Source of the DNA: Cristatella mucedo
Lineage: Eukaryota; Bryozoa; Phylactolaemata; Cristatellidae
DNA: 64,000 nucleotides
Assembly: GCA_009760855.2 (NCBI GenBank)
Contig: WPIO01000002.1
Coordinates: 6,570,001 to 6,634,000, forward strand
Direction: 5' to 3'
Part shown: in pieces, positions 50,593 through 62,894 of the stretch
Layout: every line of letters begins with the position of its first letter
Numbering within the stretch: position 1 is the first letter of the stretch
Made by a program: the position numbers and the translations under genes
Notes under the pieces: model-generated
The model's database searches: none
Told to the model about the DNA's origin: nothing
What the model saw: the letters and a program-made list of their open reading frames with translations, nothing else

Positions 50593-51329
50593 CCTTGTAT
50601 ACGACTGTCTGTTCGACTATTGCTGTTTTCACTCTTAAAATTGACCCAAACGAGCAAAGCTGAGGTTAAAGTAAATGCAAAACAGTCCACATGATTTATT
50701 TAGGATGACAATCACAGCACCGGCGGTAGACCATTTATGCTAGTTGGAAGTGAGTGAGCGCTACCCGACTAGCGATCACTTCTGCCATTACGGATAACCT
50801 GAACTCGACGGGTTTCAGAGTTACATTAGATACGACAGCATGCAAACGACTTGAAATGTATACCGTAATTCAGCCGGCGATAATATATTACTGTCTGTAA
50901 CTCTAAGCGGCCGCTGAGCCTCGGCTCATAGATGTTTTGTGTGGTTAAGGGCCGAAATGAGGTGGGTCTGTCAAGAAACTGCCACGAAACTTTGGCAGAA
51001 TGCTTTTCATTGTTTGCCTGTAGGTAAATTAAACTGCTCCCTAGCAGCTGCGATGCTCTTGGCACGAGCAATGTTTTCAATCGTTTGTGGACAGCCGGCT
51101 TTATTCTTTACGCTCGCCCAGGCGGTTAAGCGTCCCAACACGGCCTGCTGCATGCTTCCCATACCATCACCAATGCAGACCCTATAGGGGGCACGGGCGC
51201 TCTATGGCGGTGCGAAGAAGATGAACGTTGGCCCCACAAGCGAGATGCGGTACTGGCGACGGCGGCTGTATTGTATAATACCAAGGCAACAAGCGTACTC
51301 AGCACGCCCGTTGGCCGAGCGGAGTGGTG

Positions 51330-53500
51330 GGTTTGACGAATTACCGCAATCCACCGCAATCCATTCTAATTAGGCTAGCAACAACCAGACGTAAGCGTTG
51401 CTGAGCTCAAATTTTGCGCTGATATTGTAGTACACGTTCGAATTTATCTGTCCACCAAATTTCATATCGCTTCGCGCACGCGCACTTATGCAAATGAGCT
51501 TTGACGCCGGTCGCCTGTACCGCAATCCACCGTAATCCATTCTAGTTCTCGTCAAATCCACCCCAAATCTGCTGCGAACAGCTCCAAAAAGTCTGGAGTA
51601 TCAAACTACGCTACGCGTAAAATGTACTCAGAAAATTTCGCGCGATTCCGCTCACGCGTTCTTACGAAGTCCACTGAAATAAAATTGCAGTGGCCTAGGC
51701 CAATACTACAATCCACCGCAATCCACTGCATTCCACCATGCTACGAAAGAAATCCTGATCGAAAAGCTCCTTCTGTGATTGCATAGGACAGCACCCTCTG
51801 CGATAATTGCATTACAAAATTTCACTTGCATTGGCACAGCCGTTCTCGTGCAATGCGGTGCAATTGATTGCCATTCTCGTGCAATGCGATGCAATCGACT
51901 GCAGTAGCCAGGGCCAATACCGAAATCCACTTCAATCCACAGAATCCACCGCATACAAAATCGAAATACATTGCGCCGAGCTCCAGTTTGTATTGCATAT
52001 TAAAGTGCACCGCGCTGTGTGCATAACCACGTAAAATAACAAAAATTGTGCAGCCTCGTACTGTGACAATGGGCGGTAATTGCCTGAATTGACCTGGAAA
52101 ACTACCGCAATTCACCCTATTCCACTGCAAATCATCCTCAAATCGTCATTTCGAAGCTCTAATTGAATTGCATAAAACTTAGTTCCGAGGATAGGACTAG
52201 ACTTAGTTCAAAGTGCATCCACAAAATTTTGCTTCATTGTGCACACGCGTTCTCATACAATTAATTGCAATCGACTGCAACGACACGGTCCCATACCCCA
52301 ATCCCCCGAAATCTGCTGCAATCTGCTACACAGCGACCAGAACGCGTACACTAGAGGCTCTAATTATAATTGCACGCTGCTCTACTCTTCGGTTATTGTG
52401 TACTTGCATTGCATAACTTCACTGTAATTGCCTCGGCCATTCTGCAGGAATGCACTGCAATCGACTGCAACTGCCCGGGCCAGTACGTCAATGTACCGCA
52501 ACCCGCCGAAAAACGACCAGAATACGTACACTTTAAGCTCTAATAGTGATTGCACGTTGCTCGAATTTTTGGTTATTGTGTAATCCCACAATTTCACTAC
52601 AATTGCCTCGATCATTCGGCAGCAATGCACTGCAATTGACTGCAAGGGCCCGGGCCAATACCTCAATTTACAGCAATCTGATGCAAAATGCACTGAAATC
52701 AGTTTCGCAATGCTTCAATTTATAATGCATGTTACAAAGCACACTAGTTAAAGTCAAACACATGATTTTAAGCAATTGCGCCCGTACAATCTCGGGCAAT
52801 GCATGGCAATCTACGGCAACGGCTCGGCTCGAAGCAGCAATCCACTACAATCCGTAGCAAGTTGACACTAAATTAGCTGCACAAAGTACCGATTGTCATC
52901 GCATTTCACATTTCTTTGTGCTAAAAGTGAAATCGCAGGACTTTCAAGCTATTTTGCCCTTTAATCGTCAACAATACACGGCAATTGACTGCAATGGCAG
53001 GAACCAATACCGAAATCCGTGGCAAATCGACGAGAAATCGGCTGTGCCAAGCTCCAATTCTCATTCCACGTAACATCTCACTGTGTGCACACATACCTTC
53101 AACCAGCTCTGACCGTTCGATCTTGGGCAATGCATGGCAACATACGGCAATGGCCTGGGCAAATACGGCAATCCATTATGGTCCATCGCAAATCACTGGA
53201 AAGTGACTGGGCCAAGATCAAATATATCTTACCTGTCACAGCCAACTGTGTTGAAAGTGCAATCAAATCCTTTCAACCAATCTCGCACGTACAATCATAA
53301 GCAATGAACGGCAATCGATGGCAATTTCCTCGGCCAATACCCCAATTCCCGGCGAATTGAAGAGAAATTGGCAGCCCAGAAGCCTCAATTGTCATTACAT
53401 ATAACATTCCGCTGAGTCCAATGTAAAACCGTGGAAATTTCAAGATTCTTTGTTTGTTAACTGTCAGCAATGCACGGCAATCAATGCGTGTCTCCGATGC
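51330..53500. repeat. Degenerate satellite, unit about 175-190 bp
   Basis: A block like GGGCCAATACC-x-CAATCCACCGCAATCC recurs near 51699, 51914, 52102, 52291, 52480, 52655, 52829, 53004, 53160 and 53334. Most intervals are 174-190 bp (extremes 156 and 215). It is preceded by AATTGACTGCAA-like words and followed by AAGCTC(T/C)AATT. Earlier, looser copies start near 51340. Units are diverged, so the array looks old. Confidence 0.85.
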
Positions 53501-53739
53501 TAAAGATGCATCTATGGCACCCAACGGATCAGCGAAAAGAGAGCAAAATTCTCACACCGACGCACTAGACAAGCTTTGGCGTGGCTCCTTAACACCCAGC
53601 TGAACGTATGCACCGGTTTCAGCTCCCTCGTGTCATCGTACTCGGCGGTGGGTACTCGTTGGCTCCCCCCCGTCCGGCTCTCTGCCTGTGCGGACGCTCT
53701 AAGCTTAAAGAATTGGCAAGCGAGCATTTTATTTTTTCT

Positions 53740-54043
53740 TTAAAGAAGCCAAAAATGCCGCCTCCATCGGCACCTACGCTGCATTGGGCTGAGAACGCGC
53801 CGTTTCTGCTGCAAAAAAGCCAACGAGTTTAAAGAGTTCGAAGAGTTTTCGTTTACCGTCGCGGAGACGCTAGCGAGGCTTGCCGGTCGGCGCACACTCG
53901 ATGCAAAGTTTCGCGGTCGGCCTCCAAAGGAGGCCACGCGGCCGCCACCGGCACAGTTCGCGCTAAGCGACCTCGCTGAGCGCGAACTTCGAGGAGGCCT
54001 TGGCTTGAGGCAACCACGCGCAGCGCAGCTGGCGGAAACGTAA
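53740..54043 (+). CDS. Unrecognised open frame without ATG
   Basis: It is open for about 100 codons up to TAA near 54043. It reads KKANEFKEFEEFSFTVAETL, ARLAGRRTLDAKFRGRPPKE and FALSDLAERELRGGLGLRQP. It is GC-rich, and charged, Leu and Arg residues look protein-like. It may be an exon, part of a mobile element or chance; no family was recognised. Confidence 0.22.
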
Positions 54044-54114
54044 GCGCAGCAGCAGTCCGCCTGACTTCGCCTATTTAAATAGTCCCTATTTAAAGTCCCT
54101 TACATCCTCAGGGG

Positions 54115-54668
54115 CCGACGGCCGACGCTCCTACGACTACTTGCCGATCTGCACCAGAGTGCTGTGGCTCGGCGACGATGAAGGCTGTTGGTACAACAGA
54201 CCTGCGCCTTCCTGTCAGATCTACTCCACCTCCAGGCTAAGCATCGTACCGCTCGCTTTTCGGAATCTAACTGTTTAACTACACCTCGTACAAACCTCAA
54301 ATGCTTTGGAGATCGTACCCTTGGTTCGCAGGCTCTCAAAGCCTGGAACTCACTCCAGACTTTCGCCACGACATCTCCTGACTTGTCCACATTCAAGAAA
54401 AAACTAAAAACGCATCTATTTGTGGTAGCATATAGTGGGTCCCTGCGATTCGTCCTGTATGTGCTTATGAGTGCAAACACTGTTGCATGCTGCCACTAAC
54501 CGCACTTGCATGCTGACCTTGTGCATGTCACCACTAACCATATTATTCTTGTTGCTTATTGAGCATGCTACCACTAATCATTTGATCGTGCTTCCTTTGC
54601 CGCAATTGTAAAGCGCCTAGGAAGAGATTGAGTTTTCTGAGGATCAAATTTATCATTATTATTATAAT
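54115..54668 (+). mobile_element. LINE-A 3' end
   Basis: ARFSESNCLTTPRTNLKCFG and LSTFKKKLKTHLF are encoded at 54235-54425, then the 3' UTR (GTGCATGTCACCACTAACCA), hairpin and ATTATTATTAT. The hairpin's 3' arm is damaged. Confidence 0.9.
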
Positions 54669-55597
54669 TCCTCGCCACTCCAGGCCAACTTAGGCGCCAA
54701 AACCATGTGGAGAAAGCTGAAAGTTTAATCGTTTCGGGAGCCTTCGCTAGAAACCCGCTAACAATCAATCTCAATCATTTGAGAAAGTTTAACATGTGCG
54801 TAAGTATGGCACTCGGTCTTTCGCACCGAGGTTTGGATGCTTTTAATAAGCGGCGGCTGCAGTCCGTTGATCGTTTTAATGGACGCTTGCGGTCCCTTCG
54901 CCGGGAACATGCTGTCAGCCCAGACTACAGCGGGGGAGGGGGAGGAGGGTTTGTAGCCAAAGCCCAGCACGGGAGGGGTGGGCGGGGATCTTTGGTATTC
55001 TTTTTAGAACGATCGTCACGTGCAAATGGATGTGTGCCGAAAAGTGATGTTCATTGCAATGGCAGCTAAAGATTTGGCCACAATCGGTGTAACCTGCTCC
55101 TGCTCTGCTACATCACCTGTTACTGAATCGGTTTCATTGTTGCGAACCATCACTGCATTCCGGGTGCAAAGTTTATAACGACGTTAGTGACTGCAATCAG
55201 GCTAATGCCATAAAATAAAGCTGCAGCACTCTCAGTTGGCTTCCGTGAGAGAGCGGCCTACATGTAGCCCTCCTCTGGTTGACAAAACCCTAGAGCTACG
55301 GAGTTGCAAGGACCGAAACATTTTTAAGTAAACTCGGTCAGCTGTCAAGTAGAGACGACAACCGAGTGCTCACGTAGCAAATTCAAACAGGGAATTTGGA
55401 ATTTGTACCATGGAATTTGTCCCATAGCTGCACGGAGCAAGGTCACGCTGGCTGACCCTCCCGCCAGGCTTGCCAGACTAGCCGAGGCTTGACGCAGCCG
55501 GCGGTAGCCAGCTGTCGGGCTGCAGTGAGCTGCGGCTGCTGCCGACGCGCTGTGACACTCCGAATAAAATATCAGCTGATCACTGAACATCCGCATC

Positions 55598-55745
55598 TGT
55601 ATAGCGGCAGAAGAGCCTTAACGGCTATCACTGCCGCTTGCAGTTGGCAATAAAGGATCGCCCAATGCACGATTCAAACCCATGACCTCGAAGATCGAGC
55701 ACCTTACCACCTGCACTATCGCGGCTACTGAACTCCTAGCGCGAG
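55598..55745 (-). mobile_element. SINE-alpha copy
   Basis: TCTGTATAGCGGCAGAAGAG, GCCGCTTGCAGTTGGCAATA and CACGATTCAAACCCATGACC match the 3.2 kb copy very closely. Confidence 0.85.
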
Positions 55746-56477
55746 ATTCGGAGCGGCGAGGTTGACTAGAGGCTCATATCTCTGAGGCAATGCTCACCAC
55801 GGCACCTTGGTCGATTTACCGGTCCAAAAATATCCCAATTAAGTGCAAAAGAGCAGTGGAAGAGGCAGCAGAGGCAGTTTTCACTGTAGTCCCATCAGAC
55901 CCTCCTTTGCCTGTGGTGGTTTCATTCACCGCGACGGATCTAGCACGCCGTGACGGAAATTTCGGTGCTAAGTTCTGCACTTTATAAATCAGGTTTCGCG
56001 GACCCGTCGATCGTGCGGTTTTAGTGGGCATCGGAATCTTATACATTCGACTTCCATATCTGCTCGGCTTGCGATATCTTGGTGCTATTTCATTTCGCTA
56101 ACCTATGGTTTTGTTTGATTCTCGTTTTACCCCTATTGGACGCGGAGAGGCTGGCCTACATTTTTATCAAACAGTTAGAATGAGCACGCCAATATCTAAT
56201 AGTCGAAATGCCGCGTGCAACATTCTTATATTGCTGCATAGCTTTCGCACCGACACAAAGCGTTGAAGATTAGGCTGACGGTAGTGCCAAAGTCTTTCAT
56301 GCGCGCACGAAAATCCATGGCGGCAAGCGTTGAAAATGGAAACTATCTCACACAGCTGCTACAAAAGAAAGCGTGGCTGTAGAGAGACTAGCTAAGACAG
56401 TAGGCAGAATCGGACGCAGGCTCAGAGGCTGATATCAACTGGATGTCGCCCGGCCAGCACAGTGCACTCTCAGCAGA

Positions 56478-56675
56478 AAATAATAATAATAATAATAATT
56501 CACTTGATAAAACGTCCTCAGAGAACTCAATCTCTCTCTAGGCGCTTTACATTTGCTGTAAAGTGAAATGCAATTGAATGGTAAGTAAAATCATGCTTGA
56601 AAAACAAACGAGATGAATAATATGGTTAGGGGTGACATGCACAGGGTCAGCATGCAAATGTAGTTAGAAAAGGCA
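56478..56675 (-). mobile_element. LINE-A 3' tail, truncated
   Basis: AATAATAATAATAATAATTC, then the reverse of the hairpin (AACGTCCTCAGAGAACTCAA) and 3' UTR with AATCATGCTTGAAAAACAAA and AGGGTCAGCATGCAAATG. Confidence 0.9.
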
Positions 56676-57034
56676 TCCGCTACCATTAGCCATTGCCCTG
56701 CGGTGACCTAAGTGCACGCCTTCCGCTACAACAGCGGCGCAACTTCATAATAACAAAAGCAGCCTTTCAGTAGATTGAAATTAATCGCAAATTTCTTTAC
56801 TCTCTTTTTTAAGCTCCTTGCTACCTTGAAGTTTTTTTAGAAGAACAAAGGTCACATGCAATGCTGCAATAGCTCCAAAAACTGGGGTTTTGTCCTTGCT
56901 GCTTTCGAAAAATATATAATTGCCGTAGCATGGTTTTCCGATTATTGCTGTGACCCCGTATTTTTTTGGGTAAAATATTATGCTGTTCCTCTTACAAATC
57001 TCAAGAAGACTCAAAAGAAGCTATTTACAAAAAA

Positions 57035-57510
57035 TAATGTGTATCTACATGTGTAACTCCACAAATCCATAAAGACTATATGGGTGTTACGCAGGAGAGT
57101 TTTGTTTAGCGCACTCACAGCCTAAACGGCTTTTGGTACGCATTCGGTAGCCAAAAGACTTCATCACACAAAACAAAGAGAAAGTGGGAAGCATAGCAGA
57201 GTCAGGAGAGCAGTTGAGGTAGTGAATAGCATGGAAGTAGCGTTCAGGATCGCTGAAAAGGATGAGCCATAGTCGGCAGCAGGAGACTAGTTGTTGCTTA
57301 AAAATTGTGGAAGCGAGTTCCACAATCTAGTACCTGCAGAGCTAAAGCTTCTGCTGCCTATGGTCTTTAATCGGAGGAATTGAACCGCTAATTTATTGTC
57401 CATACATGACCTGAGGGCACGAGGAGGCTGAACTGGTGCAGTTCAGCTAGGTATTGAGGAGCCAAGCCTTGGCGGGCTTGTGGGTCAGCGTAAACATTTG
57501 CTACTGCATA
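57035..57510 (-). mobile_element. LINE-B 3' UTR and coding end
   Basis: It matches the 7.36-7.8 kb copy nearly throughout, for example GTGGGAAGCATAGCAGAGTC, GATGAGCCATAGTCGGCAGC and GAGCCAAGCCTTGGCGGGCT. Confidence 0.88.
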
Positions 57511-58259
57511 TAAGTAGTGCCATACGCATTATTTTGGTGTCGAAATGTATTCGAGTTTTGGCTAATAAGTTCCGTACTTTGCTTATTTTCATCTAAATTA
57601 ATTTAAAACCAGTGTTTTATTCCATGATTCCAATGTCAACAATTGTTGAAGCTTTTTCATGCTGCGATTCGACGGCCAGCATTCTAGAGCCAACCAAGGA
57701 GCTGTGAAACAGGTTTTCGCTGAAAAAGAACGCAATGAGAATACACGAGGCAATACAAAATGCACTTATACAGCTTACCAAGCCGTGATCTACAGCAATC
57801 ATTGCGATCTATGGTAGTGCCTAACTTCGACAAAGTTGGCGTGCCATTTAAATCAAAGACCAAGCGTTATCATAAAATCGATTATGAGGAGGTCGTCATT
57901 CTAAAGATTACATGAATATTGGATCGGACGCCTGTTACAGAAATCCAAATGTCATTCAGGTGCTTAGTGTCTGAAGAGCAGAGAATTAGCCCTTGATTGG
58001 CTTGTTCTTTGCAATGTCAACAGTCTGGAGATCGGCAGTCATTCCTGCGGAAATCACTAGTGGATCTATTTTTCCCTCTGCAAGGAAGTTCATCGTGTCT
58101 TTAGCGTGGCAAGTGCAGGCTGAATCCCAGATTTGAAAACCTCTTTAGCCAGCTACATGCTATCTCGTTTTAGGCGTTATACATCTTTTTAATGAATGGT
58201 GTATTTCAATTGAGTCTACATTTAAGTCTACCCGTTTAAGACTTAACTATCAGCTATTG

Positions 58260-58475
58260 ACTTAATAATAATAATACTAATAATGACAGTAAAACATTTG
58301 CACACGACCTTACGTAATTCGTTCTTTGCGCGCATGCACCTGCTTACACTTTGCCAGCTGCTTGCGTATGTTACTACCAATCATTTGGTAAAGCTTTCCA
58401 TACAGCATTTTCAAAGTGCCTAGAAAGACAATTAATTCATTGAGGGTACTATGGAAATGTATTATTATTCTTACC
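58260..58475 (+). mobile_element. LINE tail fragment
   Basis: AAAGTGCCTAGAAAGACAAT, TAATTCATTGAGGGTACTAT then TATTATTATTC is a diverged LINE-A hairpin and tail. Confidence 0.65.
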
Positions 58476-58529
58476 TAAACCTTTTTCTAGGCTTTTAACA
58501 TGCTTGAAAGAAACCGTAGAATTGGAGTG

Positions 58530-58615
58530 ACAGAGAGATGTAGAGATAGACAGAGACGGAGGCGGAGACAGAGAGAGGGGAAAGGAGGGAGGAGAGGGGG
58601 AGAGAGAGACATGAG
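58530..58615 (+). repeat. GA-rich low-complexity tract
   Basis: AGAGAC/GGAGA-type purine repeats, followed by no recognisable feature. Confidence 0.85.
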
Positions 58616-58989
58616 TCAGCGGGACAACTTCAAAAAGACGATTCACACTAATGATGCAAACCCAGTAAGGAATGGCGAGTAAAGCCACTTTTTGAATTAC
58701 GTATGATCATTGGATGTCTTGATGTCAGGCAACAGTGATTTTTATGCTCATTGATTACAGAAACTAAATGCACGTTATCCGATGACTTGAGATTGGTTCG
58801 AGTCATTGCTACGGCGACTACGGGCAGAGGAGCAGGCGCTACGAAGGCGTTCTGAATTAGCACAAGACTAATCCCAACTCTATTTAAGCGTACCGGCTAG
58901 AGCGGGAGGTTGGATGATTCCAAGAATCATGGTTTATGGTCAAATCCGCTGGCTATTAAGCTTCAGGCATGTTCCAGCTCAATATGAGG

Positions 58990-59135
58990 TTTTTGGTTAT
59001 GCAGACGTTAGTTTCTACGAAGTGCGAGATGGGTGAGTATATCAAGTAGGTACGACGCAACCTGGAAGTCAATTTTCTGCTTCACTGGAAGCCGGTACAT
59101 ATGGAGAAAAGTGCCGTAATATAGCAACAGCTATG
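58990..59135 (-). mobile_element. LINE reverse transcriptase scrap
   Basis: The minus strand encodes YRLPVKQKIDFQV, matching HWLPVKQRIDFKV of LINE-A. It lies just downstream of the IAP stop codon. Confidence 0.6.
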
Positions 59136-59342
59136 GTACTCACACAAAAGACTCGAGTTTATCAGAAGCTATTATTTCGCACGCACCTTATTGCACCTGC
59201 ATCATGTGATTTAAGAAGTCTTGAGGCGAGTTGTCACAGCCCATCGATATTGCCTACTGAGCTACGTCCGACAGTCTGCATATATAGCCATAGATTTCGC
59301 CCAAGCATTGTGCATGCCTTGGATGTGAGAGAAATACGTGCT

Positions 59343-59536
59343 TTAGGACATATATGTTTTAATAGCGCCTTCATTATTGACCGTGCATACAGGGCATGTC
59401 TTCAAACCAGACGTACAAGAAATGCAACTGCACAGGTGGCCGCATGGCAGAAGGACGTACTGCGACCGCTGAGCATAGCACACCTTGCAGGTGCTGCGCT
59501 CCAAGATCTGTTCAGCTTTTTGTTCGCATGTGCCAT
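59343..59536 (-). CDS. IAP-like terminal exon C: RING finger
   Basis: The acceptor is ACTTCAG and the exon runs to TAA at 59345-59343. All eight zinc ligands are present. CGHLCSC and CPVC match the IAP-type RING, and the Leu-Pro before the third Cys is typical of E2-binding RINGs. Confidence 0.92.
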
Positions 59537-60331
59537 CTGAAGTTAAAGGAAATATCATACGAGTCAGATGAACGAAAGTGATCACGAGCAAAGGCATCGG
59601 CCTGAAGATGATTTAGAAAAAAGCCACTATTATTTAATTTGGTATTCGCGTCAAGTCCACTAAGTGAATCCTAAACTGGGGAAACTTACAACTGAGACGC
59701 TAACAGTTTTTGACGCTTATTCTTTCTGATTTCTACTGCAACCCAGACGTTTCTGTAGCTCCTGTCCTCTTCGGTAACGATACTGCCTCTTCACGCATAA
59801 GCTGTTCATTACACGTCCTAGGCGGCTGGCTCTCCTTTTCACGGCCTCGCTCGTCGTGTTTTACTGCTTTTCTATCTCTAAAGGCTATCCTTTGATACAC
59901 TTTATTTAATGAAATGACCATTAATGGTGTGAAAACTCATCCAGTAAGCTTACTGAAGCGCCGGCCGTATTATGACTGCGAAGGGTAAAAAAGAGAGGCA
60001 CAACAAGATGCAAGATGCACCTTACTTAACATATTCAAAGCACATAGAATAAGAACACGCAGGAAAAACTAGCCACAAGCTTCGACACAAAAGGTCAAGA
60101 ATAAATTCTCTATGCAAAGCAGCCATAACATTGAACAGTTGGGGCACGACGAAAGCCCAGAGGACTTTGTAAGTAATAATAGCAATAATTGGTAATATTA
60201 ATAATAATAATTGGCTAAGCTTCAGCAAAGTCAAAACTCCCTAACTGGCTTATTTCTTTCTCTCTGCTCTCTTTCTGTATGCTCTCCCTTCCAATCTCTC
60301 CTTCTCAGTGCTCTCTCTCTGCAGTCTTCTC

Positions 60332-60409
<78 letters not shown>

Positions 60410-61959
60410 CTCGCTCTCTCTCTTTTTCTCTCTCCTTCTCTATCTATCGCTCTTTCTCTCGCTGCCTGTCTCTCGCTCTATGCTTGCAGCCTTTCCCTCA
60501 CACATCTTTCCTCTTCACCACACCTCACAAACTACTTGGGGGCCTATGTACCTAGTTCACTGGCCTATCTTTGAGCTGGAATAAGCTTTCTACCTCAATT
60601 TCAGTACAGGCTGCATTGATCCTACGCTGAAAAAGCAAAGTCAATGGTGCATGAGGCTAACGAAAGCAGGATCTGAGGTTTAAGCTTGCAAGTATGCAAG
60701 TATTTAGCGACAGTGGCAGCGTACGGGTATGTCACTGCAACCCAAGAAAGCCGGACGCAAGTGCAGCTAGATAGCACCGTACCGCTTCGGATCAGGTCCT
60801 TCAATGACGTGCACTGGTGCTTTGGGGCAGAGTCGTAGACTGCAATGTCTTTCGGTGCGTGAGCACTAGCACCGGATTCTACTTTCGCGTCAACTCTGAA
60901 TTGCAGTAGCTGCTCCTCTGGTCCTGGAAAGCACGAGCACATTACCTGCAGTTGGGCGAGTATGCTGAGGCTTGGGCAAAGATGCAGCGTAAGCTTGCAG
61001 ATCTCCGAGCTAAGCTGCCACTGCTAACAAGGACGGAGTGGGTGCAGCATCAACCTGGCCACATTAAGTCTTGTTTGTGCTAGCTGCTTCACTCGAGATC
61101 ACACTGAAATGGGCGATTCTGAAAGGCAGGAACACAATTGAACATTTATAGGCATTGACAGCTGGGACAGTTCTTTCTGTTTCCAGGAATGGCACCAGGA
61201 ATGCCCGGAACTGGCCACGGGAAGCCAGATGGCCAGCTAAGCGTGCTAAGCAGATGGTTGAAGATTTTTGCATGCCGATTGAGCCCCAAGATTTCGCTAG
61301 TGGGCGGAGAAACGTGCTTTGTTCATGCCTGTGCAAATAACCGACTAGAGGTACATATGCACAAGTATGTGCACACATAAGGACCTGTTCATGGCCGACA
61401 CTCTGAGGTTAAGTGAAGCTATACATTCGGGAACGCATACATATATATACACTAACAGACTAGAAGACAAAGGCATGCACAACCTCATACACCTTAACAC
61501 ACTTTGACTAATATGTATAGATCACATAAAGTTGCTGGCATGTGAAAGCAAAAATAGCTTACGGTATAAGCGACATGAAGGGCGAAACTATTTTACTTAC
61601 CGTTTGTAATGACCACGGGCACCTGACTGCCGCCAAGACTACTAACTAATAAATGAGACAACCATCTGTAAAGCGTGCCCACTTGTGAAAGAATATGCTC
61701 TCCTCACTAAGCAAGCTTATGGGTCTAACGAATTATGATTGAAGACCAGGAGGAAAGAGCCTACCTGAGGAGATAAAGCCACTGTTGCCGCTAGTAGCTG
61801 CCTCTGCTTTATGGACCGCTTCCACAAGCTGACGCCGACTGAGAGGCTCAACGTCTGCCTCTAGCAGGCTCTTTGCCACTTGATCAACCAGGTGAGAATT
61901 GAGACCCAGCTTTACCACTGCCGCGATTACATGAGCAGTATCGACACCCTGCCGTCGAC
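59343..61959 (-). CDS. Inhibitor-of-apoptosis (BIRC family) protein, 3' part: UBA and RING exons
   Basis: Three exons join in consistent phase 1: 61959-61765, 60923-60783 and 59536-59343, giving the last 175 residues. Exon A encodes a UBA-like helix bundle (AAVVKLGLNSHLVDQVAK and later RRQLVEAVHKAEAA), as found before the RING in XIAP and cIAPs. Exon B is a linker beginning PEEQLLQFRVDAKVESG. Exon C has EQKAEQILERSTCKVC and a C3HC4 RING with spacing C-x2-C-x11-C-x-H-x3-C-x2-C-x6-C-x2-C, ending KTYMS. A C-terminal FMS/YMS is typical of IAP RING E3 ligases. Caspase-binding BIR domains would lie on exons further upstream. None was recognised up to 64000, so the gene is partial here or lacks BIRs. 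No CARD is present. Confidence 0.85.
60336..60480 (+). repeat. CT microsatellite in the last IAP intron
   Basis: Pure CT at about 60336-60406, then imperfect CT/TTTCTC. On the IAP sense strand it is GA. Confidence 0.97.
60783..60923 (-). CDS. IAP-like exon B: linker
   Basis: The acceptor TTTCCAG and donor GTACGG give 141 nt in the phase needed by exons A and C. It encodes GPEEQLLQFRVDAKVESG, then ASAHAPKDIAVYDSAP and SLKDLIRS. No domain is recognised. Confidence 0.72.
61765..61959 (-). CDS. IAP-like exon A: UBA-like domain
   Basis: The acceptor is CTTTCAG at 61961-61960 and the donor GTAGGC. It enters with two bases of a split codon and leaves in phase 1. Residues read RRQGVDTAHVIAAVVKLGLN and onward to SGNSGFISSG. 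The hydrophobic pattern fits the IAP ubiquitin-associated domain. Confidence 0.8.
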
Positions 61960-62890
61960 CTGAAAGAGACGACGCGATTTTCAGTGGTGCGACATGCGAG
62001 AATGCGTAATGCGAGAGAGCAGTATGCTCAGTCAGTCAATGCCGAGCCAATGGACGAATGTGTATCTCGGTCGCAGGTGCAGCCACCAGAACCAGGGCAG
62101 GTTTGCGAGCGCTTCACTGCCTCTGAAGGCACCACTAGAAGCCGACAGTGTAAGCCGATCTGCTACTGAGAAGTATCTATGCTCAACCCGAACCGATATG
62201 GCTCGATGTTCGTGCGATGGCCACGTTATGACCCTTGGACGTTCGCTTGTGGACCAGCCATTGAATGATGGACCTTGATATACGTGTGTACGACTTTGCT
62301 CTCCGATGTAGCGTATTCATTGCCGGGTCCTGAGATAACGACACGTATAGAAGGGCCGGGAGAAGGTGGGTAACATGAGCTGGCTGTACACGTGGCGAGA
62401 GCATGCCCGAAAGAGGGCGAGTTGGCGAGTAGCGTGGCGGCCCTAGTGGGACCCTGGGGGAAGTCGAAATACACCTTTGAGACATTCGTGGGATTGCGGA
62501 TTTGTTCGGGAGCGCTCCGTCGGGTGCAAATCGCTTCTGCGTGCTCTATCGGTGTGGTATACGTCGTACGACCGACATTCAACACCAGGCATTAAGCCTT
62601 GCGTACTCATGCCGAGACCCACCCTGCCGACCCGTCCAGGGTCTGGTGCCGAATTCAACGGAGCCCGTAGCACTCGAAGACTTCGCTACCTTTGCCTTAA
62701 CGCGGATCGTTGAAAAAATACCAATTGCTGTGCAACTTATTGTGTCACTCGATGCCAGAGCAATTCAGTCTTTTCAAAGCCACAACCGAGGGACCTTACA
62801 GGCAGCGTTCGCCTGACGCCGTGTGCAGAAACAAAGGTTTGGAAAGCTACAGCAAGGGCCCCTTGCCTGTTTCTTGGTGAAGAGGTGCGG
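61960..62890. other. IAP upstream intron or flank, nothing recognised
   Basis: I checked the minus strand for a BIR zinc-binding pattern (C-x2-C, W, D, H, C) and did not find one. A GC-rich part at 62380-62660 has several overlapping frames, none recognised. Confidence 0.4.
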
Positions 62891-62894
62891 CAGT

